From assembly GCA_937896505.1 (NCBI GenBank), contig CALBNP010000063.1, positions 28,888 through 92,887 on the forward strand: 64,000 nt of DNA. Reading direction: 5' to 3'. This document shows, one piece after another, positions 53,728 through 62,825 of this stretch; position 1 is the stretch's first letter, and every line of letters starts with the position of its first letter. The notes under the pieces are model-generated. The model searched no databases. It was not told the DNA's origin and was given only the letters and a program-made list of their open reading frames with translations. The stretch is from an uncultured Bacteroidales bacterium (GTDB lineage: Bacteria; Bacteroidota; Bacteroidia; Bacteroidales; F082). The position numbers and the translations under genes were made by a program.

Positions 53728-54795
53728 ATGGGTAAAGTTAAAATTTTCATAGATCCAAGGCTCAATATTGCTTACGATTCGTTCTATTTGTATGGCTTGA
53801 AAATGAAATATGGACAGCGAAATATTCATTATACCATGCGATATTTTAGAGATTTGCCTGATGGAGGCAATCTCCGTTATGTGTGGTTCAGTGATGGCAT
53901 TATTAAGAAATATGTCGTTCATATTGGAGATTCATATAAAATAAATCAAGCAGAATATGATTGGTGTGATAAATATGGTAGCGTAAATGCCAATTTTTTT
54001 CATTACCCTAAAGATCGGTATCATAAGCTTTGTTCGTTAGTGCCGTCCTTTGCAATTAAAAACTATAATTTATTCCAAACATTGAGTTTTTCCATTGTGA
54101 CGTTTTTTTTATCAATGCGTTACATAATTTCGAGGGAAAGGTATAACATGTCCAAGGATTGCTTTGAAATTAATTCAATTAATAATATTAGACGTCATTT
54201 TATTAATTATTTAAAAAATTGGAAACAGCGTATGCCTTATGAAGACTATTTGCAAAGGGAATGTGTGAAGAATAAATATGTGTTCTTTTTAAGTACTTTA
54301 TGGCAAAGCGATGAAGACCATGATAATGACAATGGCGTTAATCAGAGAAGATATAAGTTCATTAGGGCTTGTAAATCTATACAAGATCTGACATTTAAAG
54401 GAGGTTTGCTTGGCAGTGCTATATCTTCCAATGAAAAATTCATCGATGCAGTTACAACTGAGAGAATGAGTTTTAGAGAATGGCTGACTGAATCAAAGAG
54501 ATCCGCTGTAGTTTTTAATACACCAGCGTTTTACGATTGTCATGGATGGAAATTAGGAGAATATCTTGCTATGGGGAAAGCTATTATTAGTACGAAACTT
54601 TATAATGACTTGCCGTTCCCATTAGAAAATGGGAAACAAGCTATATTTGTGCAGAACGACGAAATCAAGATGCGTGATGCTATTGTTAAGGTGATAAATG
54701 ATGAGCAGTTGAGGATAGACCTTGAAAATTCTGCACGAGATTATTGGGAGAGATATGGGACACCAATAAAGAGTATTGAATTATTAGAATCATGA
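53728..54795 (+). CDS. GT-B-like glycosyltransferase
   Basis: 355 residues. KVKIFIDPRLNIAYDSFYLYGL start and a C-terminal FNTPAFYDCHGWKLGEYLAMGKAIIST donor-binding region with the late-Glu block. No clear family. A/T-rich. It sits between a truncated GT2 and an intact GT2, as if inserted. ATGA overlap with the next gene. Confidence 0.75.
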   Translation: MGKVKIFIDPRLNIAYDSFYLYGLKMKYGQRNIHYTMRYFRDLPDGGNLRYVWFSDGIIKKYVVHIGDSYKINQAEYDWCDKYGSVNANFFHYPKDRYHKLCSLVPSFAIKNYNLFQTLSFSIVTFFLSMRYIISRERYNMSKDCFEINSINNIRRHFINYLKNWKQRMPYEDYLQRECVKNKYVFFLSTLWQSDEDHDNDNGVNQRRYKFIRACKSIQDLTFKGGLLGSAISSNEKFIDAVTTERMSFREWLTESKRSAVVFNTPAFYDCHGWKLGEYLAMGKAIISTKLYNDLPFPLENGKQAIFVQNDEIKMRDAIVKVINDEQLRIDLENSARDYWERYGTPIKSIELLES

Positions 54796-55598
54796 AATTG
54801 TCAATAATTACTATTTGTTTTAATAATTGTGCAGGACTTCAAGCCACAATTAATAGTGTCATTTCGCAAGTTAATGTTACGGATTTTGAGCATATTATTG
54901 TTGATGGAGGAAGTTTGGATGGATCTGCTGAATTAATTTTTGATTATTCCTGTGAATCCCATTTATTTGAGGTGAAGTGCATTTCTGAGAAAGATGATGG
55001 AATCTACAATGCCATGAACAAGGGGATAGATATGGCGGTTGGGGACTATTGCATGTTCTTGAATTCTGGTGATGTTTTTGCCCACAATCGTGTTCTGGAA
55101 AAAGTCATGCCAATGTTGGCTGATGAAGATATAGTGTATGGTGATGTTGTTAAAGTTAAAGGTAATAAGAAGCGGAAGTTGGAATATAAAGATGTTCTTT
55201 CTTGTTATGATTTTTTCTCTGCATATCCAGCAATTCATCATCAAGCAGCGTTTATTAGAAGATGTTTGTTCGACAAAATAGGAAAGTATAGAGAGGATAT
55301 GTTTATCGCTGCCGATTGGTTCTTCTTTTTTACTGCGGTAGTTGTAAATCATGTTTCTACAAAGCATATCAGTGTTGTCGTGTCTGTTTGTGATATGTCG
55401 GGACTGAGTAATAGCTTACGAAAGGACGATCCGCGATTTTTGTATGATACGGCTATTAGGGAACAAGTAATTGGAGATTATTGCAAGAATAATAATATAC
55501 AATATTACGTTCCTAAAGATAGTAAGTTTTGCGTGTATTTGACGAAATTTAAATGGAAATTTTCAGTTTTGGTACCATTAAGTTTTTACATTAAATGA
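54792..55598 (+). CDS. GT2 family glycosyltransferase
   Basis: 268 residues. LSIITICFNNCAGLQATINSVISQ, IIVDGGSLDGS, and LNSGDVF as the metal-binding site, with AIHHQAAFIRR as the acceptor block; this is the WcaA/colanic-acid-like subgroup. Coupled by ATGA on both sides. Confidence 0.9.
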   Translation: MKLSIITICFNNCAGLQATINSVISQVNVTDFEHIIVDGGSLDGSAELIFDYSCESHLFEVKCISEKDDGIYNAMNKGIDMAVGDYCMFLNSGDVFAHNRVLEKVMPMLADEDIVYGDVVKVKGNKKRKLEYKDVLSCYDFFSAYPAIHHQAAFIRRCLFDKIGKYREDMFIAADWFFFFTAVVVNHVSTKHISVVVSVCDMSGLSNSLRKDDPRFLYDTAIREQVIGDYCKNNNIQYYVPKDSKFCVYLTKFKWKFSVLVPLSFYIK

Positions 55599-56692
55599 AA
55601 ATCCTTCAGCTTATTTCAGGTGCTCTTGGTCAAGGTGGAGCGGAACGGCTCGTGATTGACCTATCGGAAACGATGGCGAGAAAGGGACATGATGTGACTA
55701 TCTGTTGTTTCAGAAAACCATCAGATGAGGTTGTCAGTAACATCGATAAATCAGTCAAGGTACATTGCTTCGGCAAAACCAAGGGACTTGACCTGCTGCT
55801 GCCATTCAAAATAGCAAACTACATTAAAGCTGAAGGCTTTGAGGTGGTCAATTGCCATCTGCCAGCTGTTTTCCCCTATTTGATATGGTCGTTGTTGGTT
55901 CGTAAAGATGTGAAGTTCTTCTATACGATTCATAATAATCCGATTGATGAGGAATCGAGAAAGTCAATGAGAATGATTAGAAAGGGGTTTGCCGAAAAAG
56001 GGAAGTTGACTTTCGTAGGAATATCTGGCATGATAAGTGACGATTTTAAAAAATTGTATAGGCTTAATAGTGCTGTTCCTGTGATATATAATGGGAGAAA
56101 ACGTCAGCAATTTGCGAAGGATGATGAAATAGTTAAAGCTGAGGTTTCTTCATATAAGAAGAATGAAGACACAAAGGTTTTTATAGCAGTTGGGAGGCTA
56201 AATCCACAAAAAAACTATACGTTATTAATTGAGGCCTTTGGGCTGCTAGAAGATGAAGACATTTTGCTTGTGGTATTGGGGAAAGACTATGATGGATTTC
56301 TTGAAAGGCACAAGAACGACATTCCTTCGAATGTGCATTTCCTTGGTGGAAAAAACAACGTCAGTGATTATCTTTTTAATGCGGATTGCTTCATTATGTC
56401 GTCGTTGTATGAAGGATTGCCCATATCCATTATCGAGGCCATGAGTGCAGGGCTTCCCATCGTCAGTACGGCAGTAGGCGGAATACCCGATATTGTTAAA
56501 GAGGGCGTGAATGGCTTTCTTTCGGAATCGCTTGAAGTTGATGACTTTGTGAAGACGATTAGAAGGTTTTTGTCGATGTCAGCAACTGATTTGGCTAAGA
56601 TGAAAGAAGCCAATCAGAACGAATACAATGAAAAATATACGATCGAAAGGACTGCCGAGCAATATTTGGTCCTTTATCAAAGAACAGTATAG
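55595..56692 (+). CDS. GT4 family glycosyltransferase
   Basis: 365 residues. ISGALGQGGAERLVIDLSETMARKGHDV start, AVGRLNPQKNYTLLIEAFGLL and SSLYEGLPISIIEAMSAGLPIVSTAVGGIPDIVKEGVNGF (E-x7-E) are standard GT4 blocks. Ends before a 110-base gap holding a -7 box. Confidence 0.92.
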   Translation: MKILQLISGALGQGGAERLVIDLSETMARKGHDVTICCFRKPSDEVVSNIDKSVKVHCFGKTKGLDLLLPFKIANYIKAEGFEVVNCHLPAVFPYLIWSLLVRKDVKFFYTIHNNPIDEESRKSMRMIRKGFAEKGKLTFVGISGMISDDFKKLYRLNSAVPVIYNGRKRQQFAKDDEIVKAEVSSYKKNEDTKVFIAVGRLNPQKNYTLLIEAFGLLEDEDILLVVLGKDYDGFLERHKNDIPSNVHFLGGKNNVSDYLFNADCFIMSSLYEGLPISIIEAMSAGLPIVSTAVGGIPDIVKEGVNGFLSESLEVDDFVKTIRRFLSMSATDLAKMKEANQNEYNEKYTIERTAEQYLVLYQRTV

Positions 56693-56754
56693 TGGTCTCA
56701 CAATCTCGTTGACATGAAGTCTTGACGTCTCGTGGTCAATTCATTTTTTTTGTT

Positions 56755-56762
56755 TAGTTTTG
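56755..56762 (+). promoter_or_regulatory. Possible -7 box for the downstream part of the locus
   Basis: TAGTTTTG matches TAnnTTTG, 41 bases before the next ATG, in the longest gap of this part. No -33 element is clear. Confidence 0.4.
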
Positions 56763-56802
56763 CACACTCGTTTAAAGTGGTTGAATATTTCGGTTTTTTA
56801 TC

Positions 56803-58212
56803 ATGTTAGATCATTTCCCCAAACAATTCTCGAAGCGTTCGATAATATTATATTTCTTGCTGCTGGCAACGGTTTCTTTTATCTATTCCCAATATGCACT
56901 GAAGTTCCAATGGATTGTGTTTGGAACAGTTGAGGTGTGCATGTTCTTTATTGTTGCCGCAAATCAGCCTGGAAAATGGAGAAACCTTTCGGATAAGGCT
57001 TTCTTGAAGAAGCTGTTTTGGACAGCAGTGTCCCTCCGACTGGCTTATGTCATTTTCAGCTATTTTTACTATAAAAATGCAATAGGTATTCCGTTTGAAT
57101 TTGGAGCAGGCGACTCGTTGGGTTATGATTCAAAAGCTAAATGGGTCAATCTGATGTGGAATACGAATAACCTGAAAGAATATTGGAAATTTGTTACGGA
57201 AGAATTGCCGGATTGCGGCTATGCGACTTATTTGGCTATTTTGTATCGATTGACAGGTAACTCGATAATCATTGCCCGATTCGTCAAGGCTTTCATCGGT
57301 GCCTATACTTGTGTTCTGATATACAGACTTGCTGCTCGGCACTTCGGCGAAAGGACGGGACGTATGGCTGGAATATTCTGCATGATAATGCCCAACCTGA
57401 TTTTCTATTGCGGCTTGCATCTGAAGGAGGTCGAGATGACATTTTTGATTGCTTTATTCGTTGAACGTGCCGATTTCGCCTTGAGTGGAGAGAAGATGAA
57501 AGTAAAGCCACTTATTTGGGCTATTGTAGCAGCTCTTGCATTGTTCACTTTTCGAACTGCTGTGGGTGCTGTGGCAATAATGTCGTTGGCGGCGGCGGCT
57601 CTTCTAAGTAGTAGCAAAAAGGTGCCTTGGTGGAAAAAGATTGCTGTTATATTGGTGATAGTTGTCGGTCTCTTTGTGTCGTCGGGTAGTGTTATCGTTG
57701 AAGAAACAAAAGCACTATGGGAGGAGAAGGATACCAACCAAGAACTCAGTATGGAGTATCGTTCGGCCAGAACTGGAGGAAACGAGTTTGCAAAATATGC
57801 GGGAGCGGCGGTGTTCGCACCGATGATTTTCACGATTCCTTTCCCGACTTTGGTGGAAACCGAGGGACAGGAGAACATGAGAATTATTAATGGTGGCAAT
57901 TTCGTAAAGAACATTACATCGGTTTTCACCATATTTGCTTTGATCATGCTGCTTATTTCTGGCGATTGGAGAAAACATGTATTGCCTTTGGCGCTAATGG
58001 TGGGTTATCTGGCGGTCATCGCCTTCAGCGCCTTTGCCCAATCGGAGCGTTTCCATTATCCTGTTTTGCCTTTCGAATTGATGTTCGCTGCTTGCGGAAT
58101 TTCAATGCTGAAGAATAAACATAAGTGGATTTTCACAGTTTGGATGGTCGTCATCTTTGCCGCCAATATCGTGTGGGCATGGTTTAAGCTCGCTGGTAGA
58201 GGAATGGTGTAG
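56803..58212 (+). CDS. Multi-pass membrane protein, GT39/ArnT-like candidate
   Basis: 469 residues, about eleven membrane segments. An early loop with GAGDSLGYDSKAKWV has acidic residues, and the RFVKAFIGAYTCVLIYRLAARHFGERTGRMAG block resembles PMT/ArnT-type glycosyltransferases. Near the end, FAQSERFHYPVLPFELMFAACG is a pattern seen in such enzymes. Could transfer a sugar from a polyprenyl donor at the periplasmic face; a polymerase role cannot be ruled out. Confidence 0.72.
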   Translation: MLDHFPKQFSKRSIILYFLLLATVSFIYSQYALKFQWIVFGTVEVCMFFIVAANQPGKWRNLSDKAFLKKLFWTAVSLRLAYVIFSYFYYKNAIGIPFEFGAGDSLGYDSKAKWVNLMWNTNNLKEYWKFVTEELPDCGYATYLAILYRLTGNSIIIARFVKAFIGAYTCVLIYRLAARHFGERTGRMAGIFCMIMPNLIFYCGLHLKEVEMTFLIALFVERADFALSGEKMKVKPLIWAIVAALALFTFRTAVGAVAIMSLAAAALLSSSKKVPWWKKIAVILVIVVGLFVSSGSVIVEETKALWEEKDTNQELSMEYRSARTGGNEFAKYAGAAVFAPMIFTIPFPTLVETEGQENMRIINGGNFVKNITSVFTIFALIMLLISGDWRKHVLPLALMVGYLAVIAFSAFAQSERFHYPVLPFELMFAACGISMLKNKHKWIFTVWMVVIFAANIVWAWFKLAGRGMV

Positions 58213-58236
58213 GATCAACAGCTTTTTTTGACAAGT

Positions 58237-59151
58237 ATGAAAGTATTGATTGTTTGTTCGTATCGCTCTTATATGGCTTCTGGTGTGGCTGCCTTTATTA
58301 GTGACCAAGTTGATTGTGTAAGACAATGTGGTGTTGAAACTGACTATTTCTTGGTTAAGGGAAAAGGAATTGCAGGTTATATCCGTAATCTTTTCCAACT
58401 GAAAAAGAAATTGCGTGAATACAGGCCTGACATAATTCATGCCCATTATGGGCTTTGTGGCTTGTTGGCAAATTTGCAGAGACGAATTCCCGTTGTGACT
58501 ACATACCATGGAAGTGATATTAATGAACCATCAAACCAGAAGTTTTCCAAACTCTCAATTTGCCTAAGCGCTTGGAATATCTTCGTGTCGAAAAAAATGG
58601 TCGATAAGATTAAGGTGAACAGAAAGTACTCTGTAATTGCTTGTGGTGTCAACACGGACTTGTTTTTTCCAATGGATGCGATTGATTGCCGTAAAGAAAT
58701 GAGATTTGATGATGACACCAAGTATGCTTTGTTTTCTAAAGAATTTGGAGATAAAGTCAAGAATTATCCTTTGGCCAAGGCTGCTATAGAAAGGCTTGAG
58801 GGGTGGAAATTGGTTGAATTGATTGGCTATACCCACGAACAGGTGGCGTTGCTGATGAATGCTTGTGATGTTGGTTTGATGACCTCATTCAGCGAAGGTT
58901 CTCCTCAATTCATCAAAGAAGCATTGGCTTGTGGTATGCCGATAGTTTCAACCGATGTTGGTGATGTAGCGGAAGTGATTGCTGGGGTCAAAAATGCAAG
59001 AATCTGCACGTATGAGGCTGCCGATGTTGCTGAAAAAATCAAGGAAGTGGTTTCCGTAGGGAAGTTGGATGGTTCATTCGATGATAGGTTCGATAATGTC
59101 TCCATTGCAAAGAGAATCGTGGGTATCTACAATAGCGTATTGGAAAAATGA
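58237..59151 (+). CDS. GT4 family glycosyltransferase
   Basis: 304 residues. VLIVCSYRSYMASGVAAFISDQVDCVRQCGVETDYF, IIHAHYGLCGLLANL, TYHGSDIN, and FSEGSPQFIKEALACGMPIVSTDVGDVAEVI (E-x7-E type) are typical. Slightly short for GT4. Start at the ATG 58237; an in-frame TTG lies at 58228. Confidence 0.9.
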   Translation: MKVLIVCSYRSYMASGVAAFISDQVDCVRQCGVETDYFLVKGKGIAGYIRNLFQLKKKLREYRPDIIHAHYGLCGLLANLQRRIPVVTTYHGSDINEPSNQKFSKLSICLSAWNIFVSKKMVDKIKVNRKYSVIACGVNTDLFFPMDAIDCRKEMRFDDDTKYALFSKEFGDKVKNYPLAKAAIERLEGWKLVELIGYTHEQVALLMNACDVGLMTSFSEGSPQFIKEALACGMPIVSTDVGDVAEVIAGVKNARICTYEAADVAEKIKEVVSVGKLDGSFDDRFDNVSIAKRIVGIYNSVLEK

Positions 59152-59155
59152 TGTT

Positions 59156-60151
59156 ATGAATTGGGTTTATGTAACTGAAAGAAATTATTCTGAGTTTTTC
59201 AATAAAACCGTAGAAACGGATTTTGGACCGATGCTTTTGCCTCAGCAATGGCAACCGACATTGTGGGGCGTCTTGTGTTATGAAAACGGCACGATTGTGG
59301 CCGGTTGGGTCGGACAAAAGCGGATAAAGAATAAGGCTTTAGGCTTATTTTATCAAGAGATTGCCTTTGAATCGCAGCCTTTATTTTTTTGTGATGCGAT
59401 TGATGAACTAGAGTTCTTGGATAAGGTGTGCGCAATGGCAAAGAGAAGTGGTATCTCTACTCTGTGTGTGTCGCATTGGTCGAGAGGCAGGATGAAACTG
59501 GAAGAAAAATGTGCAACATTCGTCATTAATCTTAATGAAGATGACCTTTTTTCGTTGGTGGAGTCAAAACAGAGGAACATTGTCCGGAAAGGTGAAAAAA
59601 CGGGTGTCCAGTGCAAAATAGTATCGTCGAAATCGGGAATGATGTCTTTCTTGGATGATTTTCAACGGCTGAGGCAAGATACTCAGCACCGTGCTATTGA
59701 AAACAACTCAAAAGCATCCATGTTGTTGAAATCCAAATTGTTTTTCGAGAACATTTTCAAGAACTACAATGTATGTCTCGGCGTTGCTGAATATGAAGGT
59801 GCAGTGGCTTCGGTCGCTCTCGCCATGATGTCAGGCAAAACCATGTACTATTATTCGGGAGGAAGTGATATTGAGATGAACAGAAAGTCAGGAGCATCTG
59901 CATTGCTGGTTTGGAAAATGATTGAATATGCCAAGAATAATGGATATAGGTATTTTGATATGGGAGGTGTTCCGGTTAATCCTGATGAGAGTCATCCGGC
60001 ATACGGGGTGTATAAGTTCAAAAAAAGCTATGGAGGGGAATACATGGAATTCACATGTGGTGATATTGTCCTTTCAAGGTTTAAACACAAGATTGTCCGA
60101 CTTGCCAAGAATAACCGAAAGTTGCTGAGAATTGTTAGTTCCAAAATGTAG
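59156..60151 (+). CDS. FemAB/GNAT-like aminoacyl or acyl transferase
   Basis: 331 residues. Two GNAT-like halves: SKQRNIVRKGEKTGVQCKIV (typical FemAB/BioF2 helix) and YFDMGGVPVNPDESHPAYGVYKFKKSYGG, the C-terminal signature of FemAB-related proteins in exopolysaccharide loci. These use aminoacyl-tRNA or acyl-CoA to decorate lipid-linked carbohydrates. The start at 59156 is chosen since upstream codons belong to the previous gene. Confidence 0.8.
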   Translation: MNWVYVTERNYSEFFNKTVETDFGPMLLPQQWQPTLWGVLCYENGTIVAGWVGQKRIKNKALGLFYQEIAFESQPLFFCDAIDELEFLDKVCAMAKRSGISTLCVSHWSRGRMKLEEKCATFVINLNEDDLFSLVESKQRNIVRKGEKTGVQCKIVSSKSGMMSFLDDFQRLRQDTQHRAIENNSKASMLLKSKLFFENIFKNYNVCLGVAEYEGAVASVALAMMSGKTMYYYSGGSDIEMNRKSGASALLVWKMIEYAKNNGYRYFDMGGVPVNPDESHPAYGVYKFKKSYGGEYMEFTCGDIVLSRFKHKIVRLAKNNRKLLRIVSSKM

Positions 60152-60219
60152 TTATGTTATTAGGTTGGCTTTAAACTATGTGGGTCGTAGACCAACGAAA
60201 TAATTATGCGAAAACAGCT

Positions 60220-61257
60220 ATGTTAAATAGAATAATTTTTACACTCGATTACGAAATTCATGGGAATGGCGATGGCTGTCCTTACAAATTGATGGTCGAA
60301 CCAACGAACCGTTTGATGGATCTGCTCGAAAAATATGGGGCAAGGCTCACAATAATGGCAGATGTGGCTGAAATTTTGTGCTTTAAGAGTTATCTTGAGA
60401 AAACGGGAGACGACAAATTTCATTATAAGGACATTGAAAGCCAATTGTGTGATGCGATAAAAAGAGGTCATGATGTTCAGCTTCATGTGCATTCGTCCTA
60501 TTTTAAGTCGAAATACAATGGGCAACATTGGGACCAATGCATAGAGGAATATAATATGGCTGCTCTGCCGTATGAGAGAATTGATGAAATGGTCTCGCAA
60601 TGTGTCAACTATCTGAATGGTTTGCTGAAACCGATTGACAATGGGTATGAGTGCCATGTGTTTAGGGCGGCCAATTGGTCGATGATGCCAACGGAGAATA
60701 TATATAAGGCATTGGTGAATAATGGAATAACCATTGACACTTCTGTGTATAAAGGTGGTTGTCAAGGTGGAAATGTCTGTTATGATTATAGAGAAGCCTA
60801 TAGCAATTTGTTGCCATACAAGGCAAGTTGCAACAATATCAATGAATTTGATGAAAATGGTATGATTACGGAATACCCCATCTATACTGAGATGAGGCAT
60901 TTTTGGAGCTTTATTTCACCGATTAGGATTTTCAGGATGATTCGGGCCAAGTTTCATAAGCATAAGAAGAAAGAAGTTGCTGCACCTAAATCAATTTCTG
61001 AGAATGATAACAGAAGGTTGACCGTGAAATCGTTTTTTGTGAAAAGTCCATGGAAATTCGACTTCAATCAAGCTAATGGTGCTCAGATGATTGGTGCACT
61101 GGGTAGAATAAGAAGGATGAATAACAATCCGGAACTGGTTCCCGTTGTATTGATTGGACATTCAAAGACATTTGTGCCCTATAACGAGAAGACGCTTGAA
61201 AAGTTCTTGAAGTATGCCAATCGGTGTGAAGATGTTGATTTCGGACTGCTAAAATGA
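60220..61257 (+). CDS. Polysaccharide-deacetylase-like (NodB-type) protein
   Basis: 345 residues. [15 protein letters not shown] holds the first catalytic Asp; [13 protein letters not shown] carries the metal histidines; FRAANWSM matches the third NodB motif. Probably removes an N-acetyl group from a sugar of the glycan or of a precursor. An earlier in-frame ATG at 60178 gives 14 extra residues; the start at 60220 agrees better with the domain. Stop overlaps the next gene. Confidence 0.75.
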   Translation: MLNRIIFTLDYEIHGNGDGCPYKLMVEPTNRLMDLLEKYGARLTIMADVAEILCFKSYLEKTGDDKFHYKDIESQLCDAIKRGHDVQLHVHSSYFKSKYNGQHWDQCIEEYNMAALPYERIDEMVSQCVNYLNGLLKPIDNGYECHVFRAANWSMMPTENIYKALVNNGITIDTSVYKGGCQGGNVCYDYREAYSNLLPYKASCNNINEFDENGMITEYPIYTEMRHFWSFISPIRIFRMIRAKFHKHKKKEVAAPKSISENDNRRLTVKSFFVKSPWKFDFNQANGAQMIGALGRIRRMNNNPELVPVVLIGHSKTFVPYNEKTLEKFLKYANRCEDVDFGLLK

Positions 61258-61793
61258 TTGGATTTATGAATAAATTGTTTTTGGTCTTATATTATGGTAT
61301 ATGTAAGCATTTGCCAAAGTCCACAATGCCTGTATTGGGTAGAATGTTCAAGTCGGCAAGGCGTTTTTGTGCCAAAAGGGTGATGAAAAAGTGTGGCGTT
61401 GGTGTGAATATTGAACAAGGTGCCTATTTCGGGAATGGCAAGGATGTTGAACTCGGTAATTATGTGGGCTTGGGAAAGAATTTCAAGATGCTCAGTAGGT
61501 CGTTGGTGACCGGCGATTACATTATGATGGGTGAGGATGTGCTGTTCCTTGGAGGCAGTCATGGTCACGATAGGACGGATATCCCCATGGGTCTTCAAGG
61601 TGGGAATGAGGAGAAAACACCTTTATACATTGCTGGTGATGTGTGGTTCGGCGCAAGGGTGACGGTCTTGCCAGGTTGCAAGAGGATAGGCTATGGCTCC
61701 ATAATTGGAGCAGGTTCGGTTGTGACCAAAGACGTTCCCGATTGGGCGATAGTCGGTGGCAATCCGGCAAGAATATTGAAAATGAGAAAATAA
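61254..61793 (+). CDS. Hexapeptide-repeat O-acyltransferase
   Basis: 179 residues. A basic N-terminus is followed by left-handed beta-helix repeats; [49 protein letters not shown] is the WcaF/LacA-type core. Probably O-acetylates a sugar of the repeat unit. ATGA overlap with the deacetylase-like gene; a second ATG at codon 5 is possible. Confidence 0.85.
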   Translation: MIGFMNKLFLVLYYGICKHLPKSTMPVLGRMFKSARRFCAKRVMKKCGVGVNIEQGAYFGNGKDVELGNYVGLGKNFKMLSRSLVTGDYIMMGEDVLFLGGSHGHDRTDIPMGLQGGNEEKTPLYIAGDVWFGARVTVLPGCKRIGYGSIIGAGSVVTKDVPDWAIVGGNPARILKMRK

Positions 61794-61800
61794 TAGATAA

Positions 61801-62424
61801 ATGAAGGCATATCTTGAAATAAAAAAACAGCCTGTGCCGAATTATGAGGCAAACGGCTTGTGGAAGACGATGCGTCTGTCGGCTAAGGAACATGGCTATA
61901 AGTCGGCTTTGGTTTTCGGCTGGGTGCGATTTAAGGATCATGTTCTGAATGTGTGGGCTCAGACTACACCATGGAACAAGTTGCGTATCCGTATGCAACG
62001 CCGGCGTGGAGTGAATATTGGGAAGAATGTCCATGTCGGGACATACGTCAATATGGACTTGCCGTATCCATACTTTATTACGGTTGAGGATGGAGTTTCT
62101 CTTGCAGGAAGTATCACCATCTTGACGCATAACAAGCCGTTGAAATATCACCAGAATTGCAGTCCGTCGTATATCGCTCCTGTAACTATTAGGAAGAATG
62201 CTTGGATTGCTGTAAATGTCACGATTTTGCCTGGCGTGGAAGTAGGAGAAGGTGCGATAGTGGCTTCCAATAGCTTGGTGAACAAAGATGTTCCTCCGTT
62301 GACTTTTTATGGCGGCATCCCGGCCAAATTCATTAAGGATATGTCGGACAAACTGAAAGATAATTATACACCTGAAGAATTTGAACGTATTCTGAAGGAA
62401 CGTAAGGAAAAATATGGAATATGA
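61801..62424 (+). CDS. Hexapeptide-repeat acyltransferase paired with MaoC
   Basis: 207 residues. Beta-helix core: GVNIGKNVHVGTYVNMD, VSLAGSITILTHNKPLKY (catalytic His) and NAWIAVNVTILPGVEVGEGAIVASNSLVNKDVPPLTFYGGIPAKFI. Coupled by ATGA to a MaoC-like hydratase, as is the acyltransferase at 16393, so it may use a hydroxyacyl-CoA donor. Confidence 0.85.
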   Translation: MKAYLEIKKQPVPNYEANGLWKTMRLSAKEHGYKSALVFGWVRFKDHVLNVWAQTTPWNKLRIRMQRRRGVNIGKNVHVGTYVNMDLPYPYFITVEDGVSLAGSITILTHNKPLKYHQNCSPSYIAPVTIRKNAWIAVNVTILPGVEVGEGAIVASNSLVNKDVPPLTFYGGIPAKFIKDMSDKLKDNYTPEEFERILKERKEKYGI

Positions 62425-62825
62425 AATGTGATGATCTGAAAATAGGACAGTCATACGAAATGCAGAGACGTTTCTCCGAACTGGATATTAAATCCTTTGC
62501 AGATTTGTCTCATGACACCAATCCGATTCACACTGATCCGGAATTTGCCAGGAACAGCCGTTTCGGATGCCTGATTGTTCCAGATTTCCTGACGGCATCG
62601 TTGTTTAGTGCTATCATTGGAACTAAGTTTCCCGGTATTGGTTCTGTATATTTAAGCCAAAACATGATTTTCCGCAATCCGGTTTTCATCGACCAATTGG
62701 TGAAGGCTTCTGTCTCGGTCAAGGAATTGTATCCGGAAAAAAACCGAGTCCTATTGGAAACTTTGTGTAAGGACGAAAATAATGTAATATTAATTGAAGG
62801 AACTGCTTTAGTGAAATTGCCATGA
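62421..62825 (+). CDS. MaoC-like (R)-enoyl-CoA hydratase (second of two)
   Basis: 134 residues, the same length as the paralogue at 17040. DTNPIHTDPEFA keeps the Asp-His dyad; the second block reads IVPDFLTASLFSAIIGTKFPG, where the paralogue has IVHGFLTGSLFSAIIGTKMPG, so the HG of the hydratase motif is changed to PD. It may have shifted substrate or lost activity. ATGA coupled at both ends. Confidence 0.8.
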   Translation: MKCDDLKIGQSYEMQRRFSELDIKSFADLSHDTNPIHTDPEFARNSRFGCLIVPDFLTASLFSAIIGTKFPGIGSVYLSQNMIFRNPVFIDQLVKASVSVKELYPEKNRVLLETLCKDENNVILIEGTALVKLP

